Below, piece by piece: positions 1-7,855 of a DNA stretch of 64,000 bases. Both the position numbers and the translations under genes were made by a program. The DNA lies in assembly GCF_002975435.1 (NCBI RefSeq), contig NZ_PCPT01000003.1, positions 124,001 to 188,000 on the forward strand, read 5' to 3'. Under the pieces are notes generated by a model, which saw only the letters and a program-made list of their open reading frames with translations, had not been told where the DNA came from and ran no database searches. How positions within the stretch are numbered: position 1 is the first letter of the stretch; the number at the start of each line of letters is the position of its first letter. Origin of the DNA: Arthrobacter sp. MYb227 (GTDB lineage Bacteria; Actinomycetota; Actinomycetes; Actinomycetales; Micrococcaceae).

Positions 1-203
1 CCGACCTTGCGTTGGCTCGCGCCACAGGTGCGCGTGGATTGCGCGCAATTCTTGAAGAAACTCTCAGTGCCACAATGTTTGATCTGCCCAGCCGTGATGA
101 CATTGCGGAGGTAGTTATCACCTCCGATGTGGTGCTCAACGGTGCAGAACCCACGATGATTTCCGAGCAGGTTGCCACCAAGCGTGGGAAGCGGAGCGCG
201 TAG
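1..203 (+). CDS. clpX: ClpX, C-terminal end (partial)
   Basis: This is the 3' end of the ATPase and unfoldase subunit of the ClpXP protease, cut by the window start. The visible 66 residues read in frame from base 3. They include the sensor-2 stretch TGARGLR, which contacts the nucleotide in AAA+ unfoldases, followed by ILEE and the SRDDIAEVVIT segment typical of the ClpX C-terminal small domain. The last residues (KRGKRSA) are a variable basic tail. The rest of the gene, with the zinc-binding domain and the Walker motifs, lies upstream of the window. Assignment is by recognition of the family; the fragment is short but distinctive. Confidence 0.9.
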   Translation, partial: DLALARATGARGLRAILEETLSATMFDLPSRDDIAEVVITSDVVLNGAEPTMISEQVATKRGKRSA

Positions 204-274
204 TAACTTATTGCCATGCAACCCGGTGAACCTCACGAACCCAGAATCTGCCTATCCGTCAAGGAATCGTACTA

Positions 275-901
275 GTGGTGTCAGCAACGGAAGTCCCGGA
301 TTCGACGCAAGTTGATTTTTGGTTTGATCCGCTATGCCCCTTCGCCTGGGCCACCTCTCGGTGGATGATCGAGGTGGCAAAGGTTCGCGAGGTGCAGATC
401 GTCTGGAATGTCATGTCGCTGGCGGTGCTGAATACGGGCCGAGGAGGAAAGCACGGTAGCCCCGATTCCACCTCATGGCATCCGGTGCGAGTGCTTATTG
501 CAGCGGCACAAGCTCACGGAGCTGGCGTCATTGACGAGCTATACACGGCGATGGGCGAGATCCTGCACCACGAGAAGATCAAAGACTATTCGCTTGTCAT
601 TTCCCAAGCCCTTGAACGAGCTGGACTGCCGGCCGAACTAGCCGCAGCTGCCACGAGCACCGAATTCGATGCCGCGCTGCGTGCCAGCCATGAACCGGGA
701 ATGACCCAGGTGGGCCAGGATGTTGGTACCCCCATTGTGGCCATCGAAGGTAGTGCATTCTTTGGCCCGGTCATTACCCGGGTGCCCACGGGTGAAGATG
801 CAGGAAAACTTTTCGATGCGGCTCTCGCACTGGCCTCTTACCCGTATTTCTTCGAACTCAAGCGTAGCCGCAATGAACGCCCACGCTTCGAGCCCAACTA
901 G
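275..901 (+). CDS. DsbA-family protein, mycothiol-dependent nitroreductase (Rv2466c) type
   Basis: This 208-residue thioredoxin-fold protein opens with VDFWFDPLCPFAW, the active-site strand of the actinobacterial Rv2466c-like DsbA family. That family uses mycothiol to reduce nitro compounds or to handle oxidative stress. The mycobacterial enzyme has a CPWC motif. Here it is C21-P-F-A24, so the second cysteine is replaced by alanine, which points to a monothiol mechanism. A later segment (VGTPIVAIEGSAFFGPV) fits the conserved cis-proline strand. Tandem GTG codons at 275 and 278 are both possible starts. Placement just after clpX fits a stress-response context, but no shared operon is proven. 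Exact substrate unknown. Confidence 0.75.
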   Translation: MVSATEVPDSTQVDFWFDPLCPFAWATSRWMIEVAKVREVQIVWNVMSLAVLNTGRGGKHGSPDSTSWHPVRVLIAAAQAHGAGVIDELYTAMGEILHHEKIKDYSLVISQALERAGLPAELAAAATSTEFDAALRASHEPGMTQVGQDVGTPIVAIEGSAFFGPVITRVPTGEDAGKLFDAALALASYPYFFELKRSRNERPRFEPN

Positions 902-1410
902 TACCTCTGCCCGGGGGCAAGTCTGCTCGAAATTGATGGTCACCTTGATGTTGGTGGCGTCGGGGGATAGACAGGCAAAGATGGCAGCTAAAAATAGCTC
1001 AAATACCTGTCAAGAGGCACAGCCTCTAATGTTTATGGACAGGGATCGGTGTCGAACACAAACTTCGCTGCCGACCCTTGCCGTTGCTTCATAAGATGCG
1101 TATAACAATAGATACGCAACATTGACCGGAAATGCTGCCGAACAAAAACCGAAGCCCCAGTGACGTGCACGAGGATTCTCTTCGCACACGGTTGTAACAG
1201 CGATACAACACGACCTGTCGAGCCGAGGAGTTTGTCCGGTTCTCGAATCATCGCTGAGAGAGAACCTGCCGAGTCGAAGCCCCTGCGACATAAGTGTTTG
1301 TACGCCGAAGGGGCTTCCCCTCTGCCCGCAAGTAGGCCCGCTGAAATTTTCAGTAGACGACGGGACCTGCCCAAGGCAAGAGACCTAAGGGAAGACTCCT
1401 ACCGGATGAA
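902..1410. other. Intergenic region with hairpins, no convincing gene
   Basis: Roughly 500 bases separate the DsbA-like gene from the valS terminator. The open frames here (for example 1160-1414 on the plus strand) have no recognisable domain and actinobacteria-unlike composition, so I do not call them. Two structures are visible. One is a 9-bp stem at 1276-1284 / 1309-1317 (GAAGCCCCT / AGGGGCTTC) with a 24-base loop. The other is a short perfect palindrome, CTGAAATTTTCAG, at 1341-1353. No U-tract follows either one. Confidence 0.5.
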
Positions 1411-1415
1411 ATGAT

Positions 1416-1459
1416 GAGGTCGGTGATCATCCCCATGAAGGGAAAAGATCACCGACCTC
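1416..1459 (-). terminator. Inverted repeat downstream of valS
   Basis: A perfect 13-bp inverted repeat (GAGGTCGGTGATC at 1416-1428, GATCACCGACCTC at 1447-1459) with an 18-base loop begins 36 bases after the valS stop. It has no long U-tract on the minus strand, as is common for actinobacterial terminator hairpins. Confidence 0.65.
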
Positions 1460-1494
1460 GTTGTTTAACGCTTCAGCGCTAGGCGTTCAGCTAC

Positions 1495-4122
1495 TTAGGC
1501 CTGAACGGCGTCCTCGGCCGGAGCCAAGAGAACATCACTCACGCTTAGTTCACCCTCACCAATTTCTAGCGTCAGATCCTTGGCATTACCGGCTGCTAAC
1601 AGGTCACCCAGACCGCGGCGCAGCAACTCAAGGGTTGCTTCCGGGGCGGTGATGACACCCGAGAGCACCTCGGTGCGCTGCTTGACCTTGGCCTCGGACT
1701 TGGCCTTGCGGATACCCGAAAGTGCCTCGCCGACCAGCGGCAGCACCGAGGTATCTGCACCTTCTGCGGCATCGGCAAGGTGAGCCGAACCCGGCCACGG
1801 CGCGGTGTGCACCGAACCGGCACGCCACCAACCCCAAACCTCTTCGGTGGCAAACGGCAGGAACGGTGCGAAAAGACGCAACACAGCATCAAGTGTTGTG
1901 GCAAGCGTTGCATGAACCGAAGCCTGCTCGGATTCTCCGCGCGCGCCGTAGGCCCGGTCCTTGATGAGCTCCACGTAGTCATCGGTGAATGACCAGAAGA
2001 ATGACTCGGTGATATCAAGCGCACGAGCGTAGTCGTAGGCATCAAAGGCACGAGTCGCATCGTCGATGACCTGGGACAGACGAGCGAGCAGTGACTGATC
2101 CAAACCATTGGTGATGACCGAGGCATCGCCGGTGAGCACATCGGCCTGGGTTGCACCGAGGTTCAGCACGAACTTCGAGGCGTTGAGGATCTTGATGGCC
2201 AGGCGACGGCCGATCTTCATCTGGTTGATCTCGTACGCGGTGTCGGCACCCAGCTTGGCGCTTGCCGCCCAGTACCGTACGGCATCGGAGCCGTAATCGT
2301 TGAGCACATCGGTGGGGACCACCACGTTGCCCTTGGACTTGGACATCTTCTTGCGGTCAGGGTCAAGGATCCAGCCGGAGATTGCCGCGTGCTTCCACGG
2401 GGCAACATCGTGCAGTGCATCGGCACGCACGGCGGTGGAGAAGAGCCAGGTGCGGATGATGTCGTGGCCCTGCGGGCGCAGATCAAACGGGAAGACCTTG
2501 GCGAAGAAGTCCTCGTCTCGGCTCCAACGTCCAACGATCTGCGGGGTCAGCGAGGAAGTGGCCCAGGTATCGAGCACATCGGCATCGCCAACGAAACCGC
2601 CGGCAACATTGCGCTGATCCTCGGTGTACCCGGGGGCGATATCCGCTGCCGGGTCAACCGGGAGCATCTCGTCGGTAGGCAGGATTGGGTTCTCGTAGTC
2701 GGGTTCGCCGGAGGCATCCAGCGGGTACCAGACGGGAACCGGGACGCCGAAGAAGCGCTGGCGGGAAACCAACCAGTCGCCGTTGAGGCCCGAGATCCAG
2801 TTTTCGTAGCGTGAGCGCATGAAGGCAGGGTGGAATTCGATCTGCTTACCGCGGTTGATGAGGCGCTCGCGGCGATCCTCGTCGCGGCCACCATTGCGGA
2901 TGTACCACTGGCGTGAGGAGACGATTTCCAGTGGCTTGTCGCCCTTTTCAAAGAAGTTCACCGGGTGGGTGATCTTCTTCGGCTCGCCATCGAGCAGGTT
3001 TGCCTCGGTCAGCAGGGCAACGACGCCCTCCTTGGCGGAGAACACCGTCTTGCCGGCGATCGCGGCGTACGCCTCACGCCCGGCATCGGTGGTGATCCAC
3101 TCCGGGGTATCGGCAATAACGCGGCCATCGCGGCCGATGATGGCGCGGGTTGGCAGCTGCAGTTCGCGCCACCAGGTCACATCGGTCAAATCACCGAAGG
3201 TACACACCATGGCGATGCCCGAGCCCTTGTCGGCCTTGGCCAACGCGTGCGGGTAAACCGTCACCGGCACATCGAAGAGCGGGGAGGTGACTGTCTTGCC
3301 GAAGAGCGGCTTGTAACGCTCGTCATCCGGGTTTGCCACAAGGCCGGCGCAGGCTGCAAGCAGTTCCGGGCGGGTGGTCTCGATGAAGATCTGCGTGCCG
3401 TCTTCAGCGGTGAACGGGTAACGGTAGTAGGCGCCGGGCATTTCGCGGTCCTCGAGCTCGGCCTGGGCCACCGCGGTGCGGAAGGTAACGTCCCACAGGG
3501 TGGGGGCCTCGGACATGTAGGCGTCGCCGGCATTCAGGTTTGCCAGGAAAGCGCGCTGCGAGACCGAACGGGAAACATCATCGATGGTGCGGTAGGTCAG
3601 ATCCCAGTCAACAGACAGGCCCAGGGTGCTAAAGAGGTGCTCGAAGACCTTCTCGTCCTCGACTGCCAGTTCCTCGCAGAGTTCGATGAAGTTCTTGCGG
3701 GAGACAACATCCCAGTCGCGCTGGTTCTTCGCCGGGGTGGCCGGGGGACGGTAGCCCTCGACATAGTGGTAGGTCGGGTCGCAACGCACGCCATAGTAGT
3801 TCTGCACGCGACGTTCGGTGGGCAGGCCATTGTCGTCCCAGCCCATGGGGTAGAACACGTTCTTACCGTTCATGCGCTGGTAGCGAGCCAAAACGTCGGT
3901 CTGCGTGTAGGAGAACATGTGTCCCACGTGCAACGAGCCCGAAGCCGTCGGAGGGGGAGTGTCGATCGAGTAGACCTGCTCGCGCGTGGTCTGCGGGTTG
4001 AACTTATAGGTTCCCTCGGCACGCCAGCGGGCGTCGAGGCGTTCCTCCAAGCCCTCCAAAGCGGGCTTGTCAGGAACGGAAACGGTGGTGGGCGTGTCTG
4101 TGCCCAAGGTGTCTTCAGCCAT
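1495..4122 (-). CDS. valS: Valyl-tRNA synthetase
   Basis: Class I aminoacyl-tRNA synthetase that charges tRNA-Val. The HIGH-type motif reads HVGH at residues 65-68 inside SGSLHVGHMFSYTQTD, and the KMSKS motif (KKMSKSKGNVV) sits near residue 590. The editing domain lies between them and an anticodon-binding helical domain follows. The open frame extends upstream to 4185, but the ATG at 4122 (MAEDTLGTDT) has a GGAAG Shine-Dalgarno-like sequence just ahead and fits the usual N-terminus. This gives 875 residues, a normal length for the family. The gene is transcribed away from the DUF488 gene, leaving a 150-base divergent promoter region. I saw no T-box leader upstream, in contrast to ileS. Confidence 0.97.
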   Translation of the reverse strand: MAEDTLGTDTPTTVSVPDKPALEGLEERLDARWRAEGTYKFNPQTTREQVYSIDTPPPTASGSLHVGHMFSYTQTDVLARYQRMNGKNVFYPMGWDDNGLPTERRVQNYYGVRCDPTYHYVEGYRPPATPAKNQRDWDVVSRKNFIELCEELAVEDEKVFEHLFSTLGLSVDWDLTYRTIDDVSRSVSQRAFLANLNAGDAYMSEAPTLWDVTFRTAVAQAELEDREMPGAYYRYPFTAEDGTQIFIETTRPELLAACAGLVANPDDERYKPLFGKTVTSPLFDVPVTVYPHALAKADKGSGIAMVCTFGDLTDVTWWRELQLPTRAIIGRDGRVIADTPEWITTDAGREAYAAIAGKTVFSAKEGVVALLTEANLLDGEPKKITHPVNFFEKGDKPLEIVSSRQWYIRNGGRDEDRRERLINRGKQIEFHPAFMRSRYENWISGLNGDWLVSRQRFFGVPVPVWYPLDASGEPDYENPILPTDEMLPVDPAADIAPGYTEDQRNVAGGFVGDADVLDTWATSSLTPQIVGRWSRDEDFFAKVFPFDLRPQGHDIIRTWLFSTAVRADALHDVAPWKHAAISGWILDPDRKKMSKSKGNVVVPTDVLNDYGSDAVRYWAASAKLGADTAYEINQMKIGRRLAIKILNASKFVLNLGATQADVLTGDASVITNGLDQSLLARLSQVIDDATRAFDAYDYARALDITESFFWSFTDDYVELIKDRAYGARGESEQASVHATLATTLDAVLRLFAPFLPFATEEVWGWWRAGSVHTAPWPGSAHLADAAEGADTSVLPLVGEALSGIRKAKSEAKVKQRTEVLSGVITAPEATLELLRRGLGDLLAAGNAKDLTLEIGEGELSVSDVLLAPAEDAVQA

Positions 4123-4274
4123 GGGTTCCATTCTTCCATGCCCGCACCGTTCCCAGTAGTTGGGCACGGTTGATGCCCGACACATATGGGTCCGTGCACC
4201 GTAGGTAGGTGGGTCAGACGGGACCGGTGAGTGCGGTCTTTATGCCCTAGAAGACGTATCTGAACAGGCCTAAA

Positions 4275-4670
4275 GTGAAAAGTATGGGAACATTTCGATT
4301 ATTGCGTGCCTATGAACCCGTCAATGGTGGTTATCGGATTTTAGTAGACAGGCTATGGCCACGAGGGTTGAGTAAGGAACGCGGAGCAATCGACGATTGG
4401 GCCAAAGATGTGGCTCCCTCGCCCCAACTTCGTGTCGCGTTCAGTCACAAGGCGGAACGTTTCGCGGAGTTCACCGAACATTACGTTCAAGAACTTGAGG
4501 TTGGCTCGGCGTCCGAGGGCGCCACGCGTTTGTTGGAGATAGCCGCTCAGCAAAATGATGTGGTGCTTGTCTATGCGGCCCGCGACACGGTCCATAACCA
4601 TGCTGTGGTGCTCATTGATTACCTCAATGAGCGACAGCGCGAAGCCGCGAACCAAACAAAACTCGCCTAA
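4275..4670 (+). CDS. DUF488 family protein
   Basis: A protein of about 130 residues with the DUF488 signature. It has an N-terminal RILVDRLWPRGLSKE block, then DWAKDVAPSPQLR, and a late VLVYAARDTVHNHAVVL strand that matches the family's conserved cysteine/aspartate-containing region. The biochemical function of DUF488 proteins is not settled. The GTG at 4275 and the ATG at 4284 (MGTFRLLRAYE) are both plausible starts, and family alignment favours the ATG. It stands alone, convergent with the amidase gene whose stop lies five bases away. The function cannot be inferred from this context. Confidence 0.8.
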   Translation: MKSMGTFRLLRAYEPVNGGYRILVDRLWPRGLSKERGAIDDWAKDVAPSPQLRVAFSHKAERFAEFTEHYVQELEVGSASEGATRLLEIAAQQNDVVLVYAARDTVHNHAVVLIDYLNERQREAANQTKLA

Positions 4671-4674
4671 AAAA

Positions 4675-5964
4675 CTAGGGAAGTTCCTTGAGTAAGGCTT
4701 CAACACGCGCTGCAATAGCTAGTAATTCCGGATCTCGATGTGCGAAGCCTTGCAAGTTGATGCCCACCGGGAGTCGTGGAAGATTCGCCGCTACATCAAC
4801 CAAGCCAACGGGCAGACTCACGGAAGGAACCCCCAATACGGTGCCCGGGCCTACATGGCGGGTAAAGAGTGGGAAAAGCGGAACTTGCTCGCCCTGGTGG
4901 ACGATCAGCTCATCCTGCCCAATCAGTGAGGGCAGTGCGGGGATGCTGGGGAAGATTAACGCATCGACACCGGCTTGTGAGAGTACTTCCAGATACTGGG
5001 TGCGGGCACTATCGGCATGTTCTAGGGACTGGGCGTAGGCGGTGGCTTCGATGGGATGAGCAGCATAGGCTTCCAAGATGCCACGCACATCCGGGGATGA
5101 GGCATGTGCCACCACATTTTCCCAGGCGTCCGAGAGCGAAAGGTTCAGGGCTGCTGCGAGGGCCGCGGACAGCACCCGGGGTGCCTCAAATCCAACAATG
5201 TCCCATTGGGCGGCATCGGTCGCGGCAAACACCTCATCAAGGTCCACCTCAATAATGCGTAGATGCCGCGACAAATGTTCACGCACCTGCGCAAAACGCC
5301 GTGCCACCGATGGATCAAGATCCTTAGTGAATGCCGTGGGGATGCCGAGTACCGGCAGCTCGTGGTGAGTCTGCGCTACGTCGCGGTCATGGTGTGTAAT
5401 CCACGAATCAATGGTTTGCGCGTGCGCCACCAGTGTTGTGTGCAAACCAATGGTGTCGCGCGTCCAGGACAGACCAATGGAACCGGCACCCGGCCAACGT
5501 CCGGTGGTGGGCCGGAAACCCACCACACCGCAAACGGTTGCGGGAATCGAAATGGAACCACCGGTATCCGTGCCCAGCGAGATCGGAACCAGACCTGCGG
5601 CCACCGCTGCCGCGCTGCCCCCACTGGAACCGCCGGCGCTTCGCAGGGGGTCAAAGGGATTGCGCACCGGTCCGTAGGTGGCATTGTTACTGGTGATACC
5701 AAAGGCCATCTCATGCATATTGGTCAGGCCAGCAACCCGGCCGCCGTGGCGTTTCAAGATTGCCACCACGGGTGAATCCAGCTCGGGCAGGTGTCCTTCG
5801 AACACCGGGCTGCCGGCAGAGGCGGGCATCCCTGCGACCTCAATATTGGCTTTCACGGCGAAGTCGAACCCAGCGTCAAGGTCCACGGTGCCTTGATTGT
5901 TTGCTGCGGGTTCGGTCTTGTTTGGGAGGTAGGTCCAGATACCTTGGTGCGCCTGCGAGTCCAT
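4675..5964 (-). CDS. Amidase-signature family hydrolase
   Basis: A 429-residue amidase-signature enzyme that would hydrolyse a C-N amide bond with a Ser-cisSer-Lys triad. All three residues are visible: the lysine in FAVKANIEVAG (about K38), the glycine/serine loop GGSSGGS (cis-serine about S113), and the nucleophile in GTDTGGSISIPA (about S137). The overall length and motifs resemble the amidase half of allophanate hydrolase and related small-amide hydrolases, but no urea carboxylase or nickel/urea genes are nearby. The LuxR-type regulator gene lies 76 bases upstream on the same strand and could be its dedicated regulator. Substrate unknown. Confidence 0.85.
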   Translation of the reverse strand: MDSQAHQGIWTYLPNKTEPAANNQGTVDLDAGFDFAVKANIEVAGMPASAGSPVFEGHLPELDSPVVAILKRHGGRVAGLTNMHEMAFGITSNNATYGPVRNPFDPLRSAGGSSGGSAAAVAAGLVPISLGTDTGGSISIPATVCGVVGFRPTTGRWPGAGSIGLSWTRDTIGLHTTLVAHAQTIDSWITHHDRDVAQTHHELPVLGIPTAFTKDLDPSVARRFAQVREHLSRHLRIIEVDLDEVFAATDAAQWDIVGFEAPRVLSAALAAALNLSLSDAWENVVAHASSPDVRGILEAYAAHPIEATAYAQSLEHADSARTQYLEVLSQAGVDALIFPSIPALPSLIGQDELIVHQGEQVPLFPLFTRHVGPGTVLGVPSVSLPVGLVDVAANLPRLPVGINLQGFAHRDPELLAIAARVEALLKELP

Positions 5965-6040
5965 GTCATGCCCTTTTGATCAGGTGGGATACAGCCGATG
6001 GGCTTGGGAGGGACCAACGGCTGGGGAATCACCCCTGAGC

Positions 6041-6835
6041 CTAATCTGGTTCTACAAGCCACGCCATCGGTACTTTTGCCGAGTTGACATCGGTATCTTG
6101 GTAGGGCGCTAGAAGCGCGATAAGTTCGCCTCGGCTGCCGAGACCGAGTTTAGAAAACACCTTGGACAAATGCGTACGAAGCGTTCCCATGGAACACCCC
6201 AGTTCCTTGCAGGCCATGCGGTCGCTTAGACCGCGGGCCACCGCCCGGGCCACGCTAAGCTCCCGAGCAGTTAAATTCTCCAACCCCGATGGCAAGGAAC
6301 GTTCCTCGGGTCGGGGAACTAGCTGCTCATGCTTGCCAGCAGGCAGCAGCCCCTGGATAAGATCCCCACTGCTTTGCAATAACCGGATTTGTTCGCCGCA
6401 GAACTCTCGTGGAGTGCCCGTGCGCCAAATGCGTAGGTCTAAGGTGCCGGGGCGGGGCCGAGCAGGAAAATAGTTCATGCCCTCGCGCAACCCGTCACGT
6501 TCTAAAAAGTCTGTGTAGAACTCGGTTCGCCGCAGATCGGTGGGATCCATGCTTTCATGCACCGCTGCTGCACGGCCCAGTGCACGCATCTTGGGCGTGA
6601 GTGGGTCATGGAATTGGAAGTATTCCTGGTACTTCTGCATATTAGAATCGGACATCCCGATCCATACCGGGTCGACGAACTTCCCCGCAGTATCACTACG
6701 GCAAGAAACAAATACATCGGCATCGAAGAGCCGCAGCAAGGCATGCCCAATGCGTCTTCTGCGAGTGAGCTCATCCTCATGAGCAGATGCTTGCAAGGAA
6801 TCAAGCAGTCGTGTGCAGGTATCTAGTGAGACCAA
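6041..6835 (-). CDS. LuxR-family transcriptional regulator
   Basis: A 264-residue regulator with a C-terminal LuxR-type helix-turn-helix. The segment LTARELSVARAVARGLSD followed by MGTLRTHLSKVFSKLGL (residues about 185-240) is the GerE/LuxR DNA-binding domain. The N-terminal 170 residues have no receiver-domain aspartate pattern and no recognisable PAS or GAF signature, so this is not an obvious two-component response regulator. It is divergent from the SDR gene and upstream of the amidase gene on the same strand, so either may be a target. The intervening 158 bases hold an inverted repeat at 6872-6891 that could be its operator. Confidence 0.85.
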   Translation of the reverse strand: MVSLDTCTRLLDSLQASAHEDELTRRRRIGHALLRLFDADVFVSCRSDTAGKFVDPVWIGMSDSNMQKYQEYFQFHDPLTPKMRALGRAAAVHESMDPTDLRRTEFYTDFLERDGLREGMNYFPARPRPGTLDLRIWRTGTPREFCGEQIRLLQSSGDLIQGLLPAGKHEQLVPRPEERSLPSGLENLTARELSVARAVARGLSDRMACKELGCSMGTLRTHLSKVFSKLGLGSRGELIALLAPYQDTDVNSAKVPMAWLVEPD

Positions 6836-6871
6836 GGGGAGAATGGGAACCTTCCTCTTTACAACCAGGCC

Positions 6872-6891
6872 GGGTAACTCGGTGTTTACCC
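6872..6891. promoter_or_regulatory. Inverted repeat in luxR/SDR divergent promoter region
   Basis: GGGTAA at 6872-6877 and TTACCC at 6886-6891 are separated by 8 bases. The repeat lies 37 bases upstream of the luxR start and 103 bases upstream of the SDR start. It is a plausible operator for the LuxR-type regulator, but nothing else supports it. Confidence 0.3.
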
Positions 6892-6993
6892 CTTCACGGG
6901 GCAGACGGGCCCGCTGCGCCCCCGCGCCAGCGAGTGCCTCCGATCACAGTCATCCTACTCTGCCAGGGGCTAAGCGAAGACTAGAATCAAAGC

Positions 6994-7758
6994 ATGACCT
7001 CAACTAACAAAGCGCCCCAACACGCGGCAGTCGTCACCGGAGCCTCCAGTGGAATTGGGCAGGCCACAGCCCGGATCCTTGCCGCGGAGGGTTGGAAGAT
7101 CTATGCGGTAGCTAGACGCGCGGACCGTTTGGATGCGCTTGCTGCGGAGACCGGGGTCATCCCCGTGGTGGCCGATGTTACCGACAATGCCCACATTGCT
7201 GCGTTATTGGCAGAGGTTGAGATCAGTGGCGGCATCGATACGCTGATCAATATTGCCGGTGGTGCTCGTGGCGCCTCCTATGTGGGCGAGGCGAAGGACG
7301 AAGACTGGGACTTCATGTTGCAGGCCAACGTCATGGGAACCATGAAAATGACCCGTGCCTTCCTGCCCATGCTGCGCGCCCACGGGGATGGAACCGTGTT
7401 GAACCTGACCTCTACGGCGGCACTTGCAAGCTATGAGGGCGGAGCGGGCTACAACGCGGCCAAGGCTGCTCAGCGTGCACTGACCAAGGCCTTGCGCCTA
7501 GAAGAGGTCGGGCACAACCTGCGAGTCATTGAGGTGTTGCCCGGGCTGGTACACACCGAGGAATTTGCGCTACGCCGGATGGGCGGGGACGCTGCGGCAG
7601 CAGATGCCGTCTACCAAGGAGTTGAGAAACCATTGGTCGCCGACGATGTTGCGCATGTCATTTCCTATGCCGTGAATCTGCCACACCACATCAACCTCGA
7701 TGAAATTGTGGTGCGCCCGGTGGTCCAAGCGGCCAACCACAAATTGTTGCGCAGCTAA
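6994..7758 (+). CDS. Short-chain dehydrogenase/reductase
   Basis: A classical SDR of 254 residues. The nucleotide-binding motif TGASSGIG is at about residues 16-23, NIAGG is the NAG-type structural motif, and the catalytic YNAAK is at about residues 150-156 after the conserved serine in LTSTAAL. The R-R-A-D stretch after the second strand suggests a preference for NADPH. The C-terminal half (LVADDVAHVISYAVNLPHHINLDEIVVRPV) matches the YdfG-like NADP-dependent 3-hydroxy-acid/serine dehydrogenase branch. The start ATG follows CAAAGC, a weak ribosome-binding site. It is divergent from the LuxR regulator. The natural substrate is not predictable. Confidence 0.9.
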   Translation: MTSTNKAPQHAAVVTGASSGIGQATARILAAEGWKIYAVARRADRLDALAAETGVIPVVADVTDNAHIAALLAEVEISGGIDTLINIAGGARGASYVGEAKDEDWDFMLQANVMGTMKMTRAFLPMLRAHGDGTVLNLTSTAALASYEGGAGYNAAKAAQRALTKALRLEEVGHNLRVIEVLPGLVHTEEFALRRMGGDAAAADAVYQGVEKPLVADDVAHVISYAVNLPHHINLDEIVVRPVVQAANHKLLRS

Positions 7759-7855
7759 ACGCTAGAGTGCAGTAGGGGGCACTTGCCGTATATGCAGCAA
7801 CCGTTCCGCTAACGATTGAATGCCGCTGCGGCACACAACCAAAGGGGCACTTCGT

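Noticed and set aside
1160-1414. 84-residue plus-strand frame in the clpX-valS gap
   Set aside because: No ribosome-binding site and no family resemblance, and it runs over the hairpin region.
2965-4173. Long plus-strand frame (402 residues) opposite valS
   Set aside because: It is antisense to the well-supported valS gene and its glycine/valine/histidine-rich product has no domain. It is a shadow of GC-biased codons.
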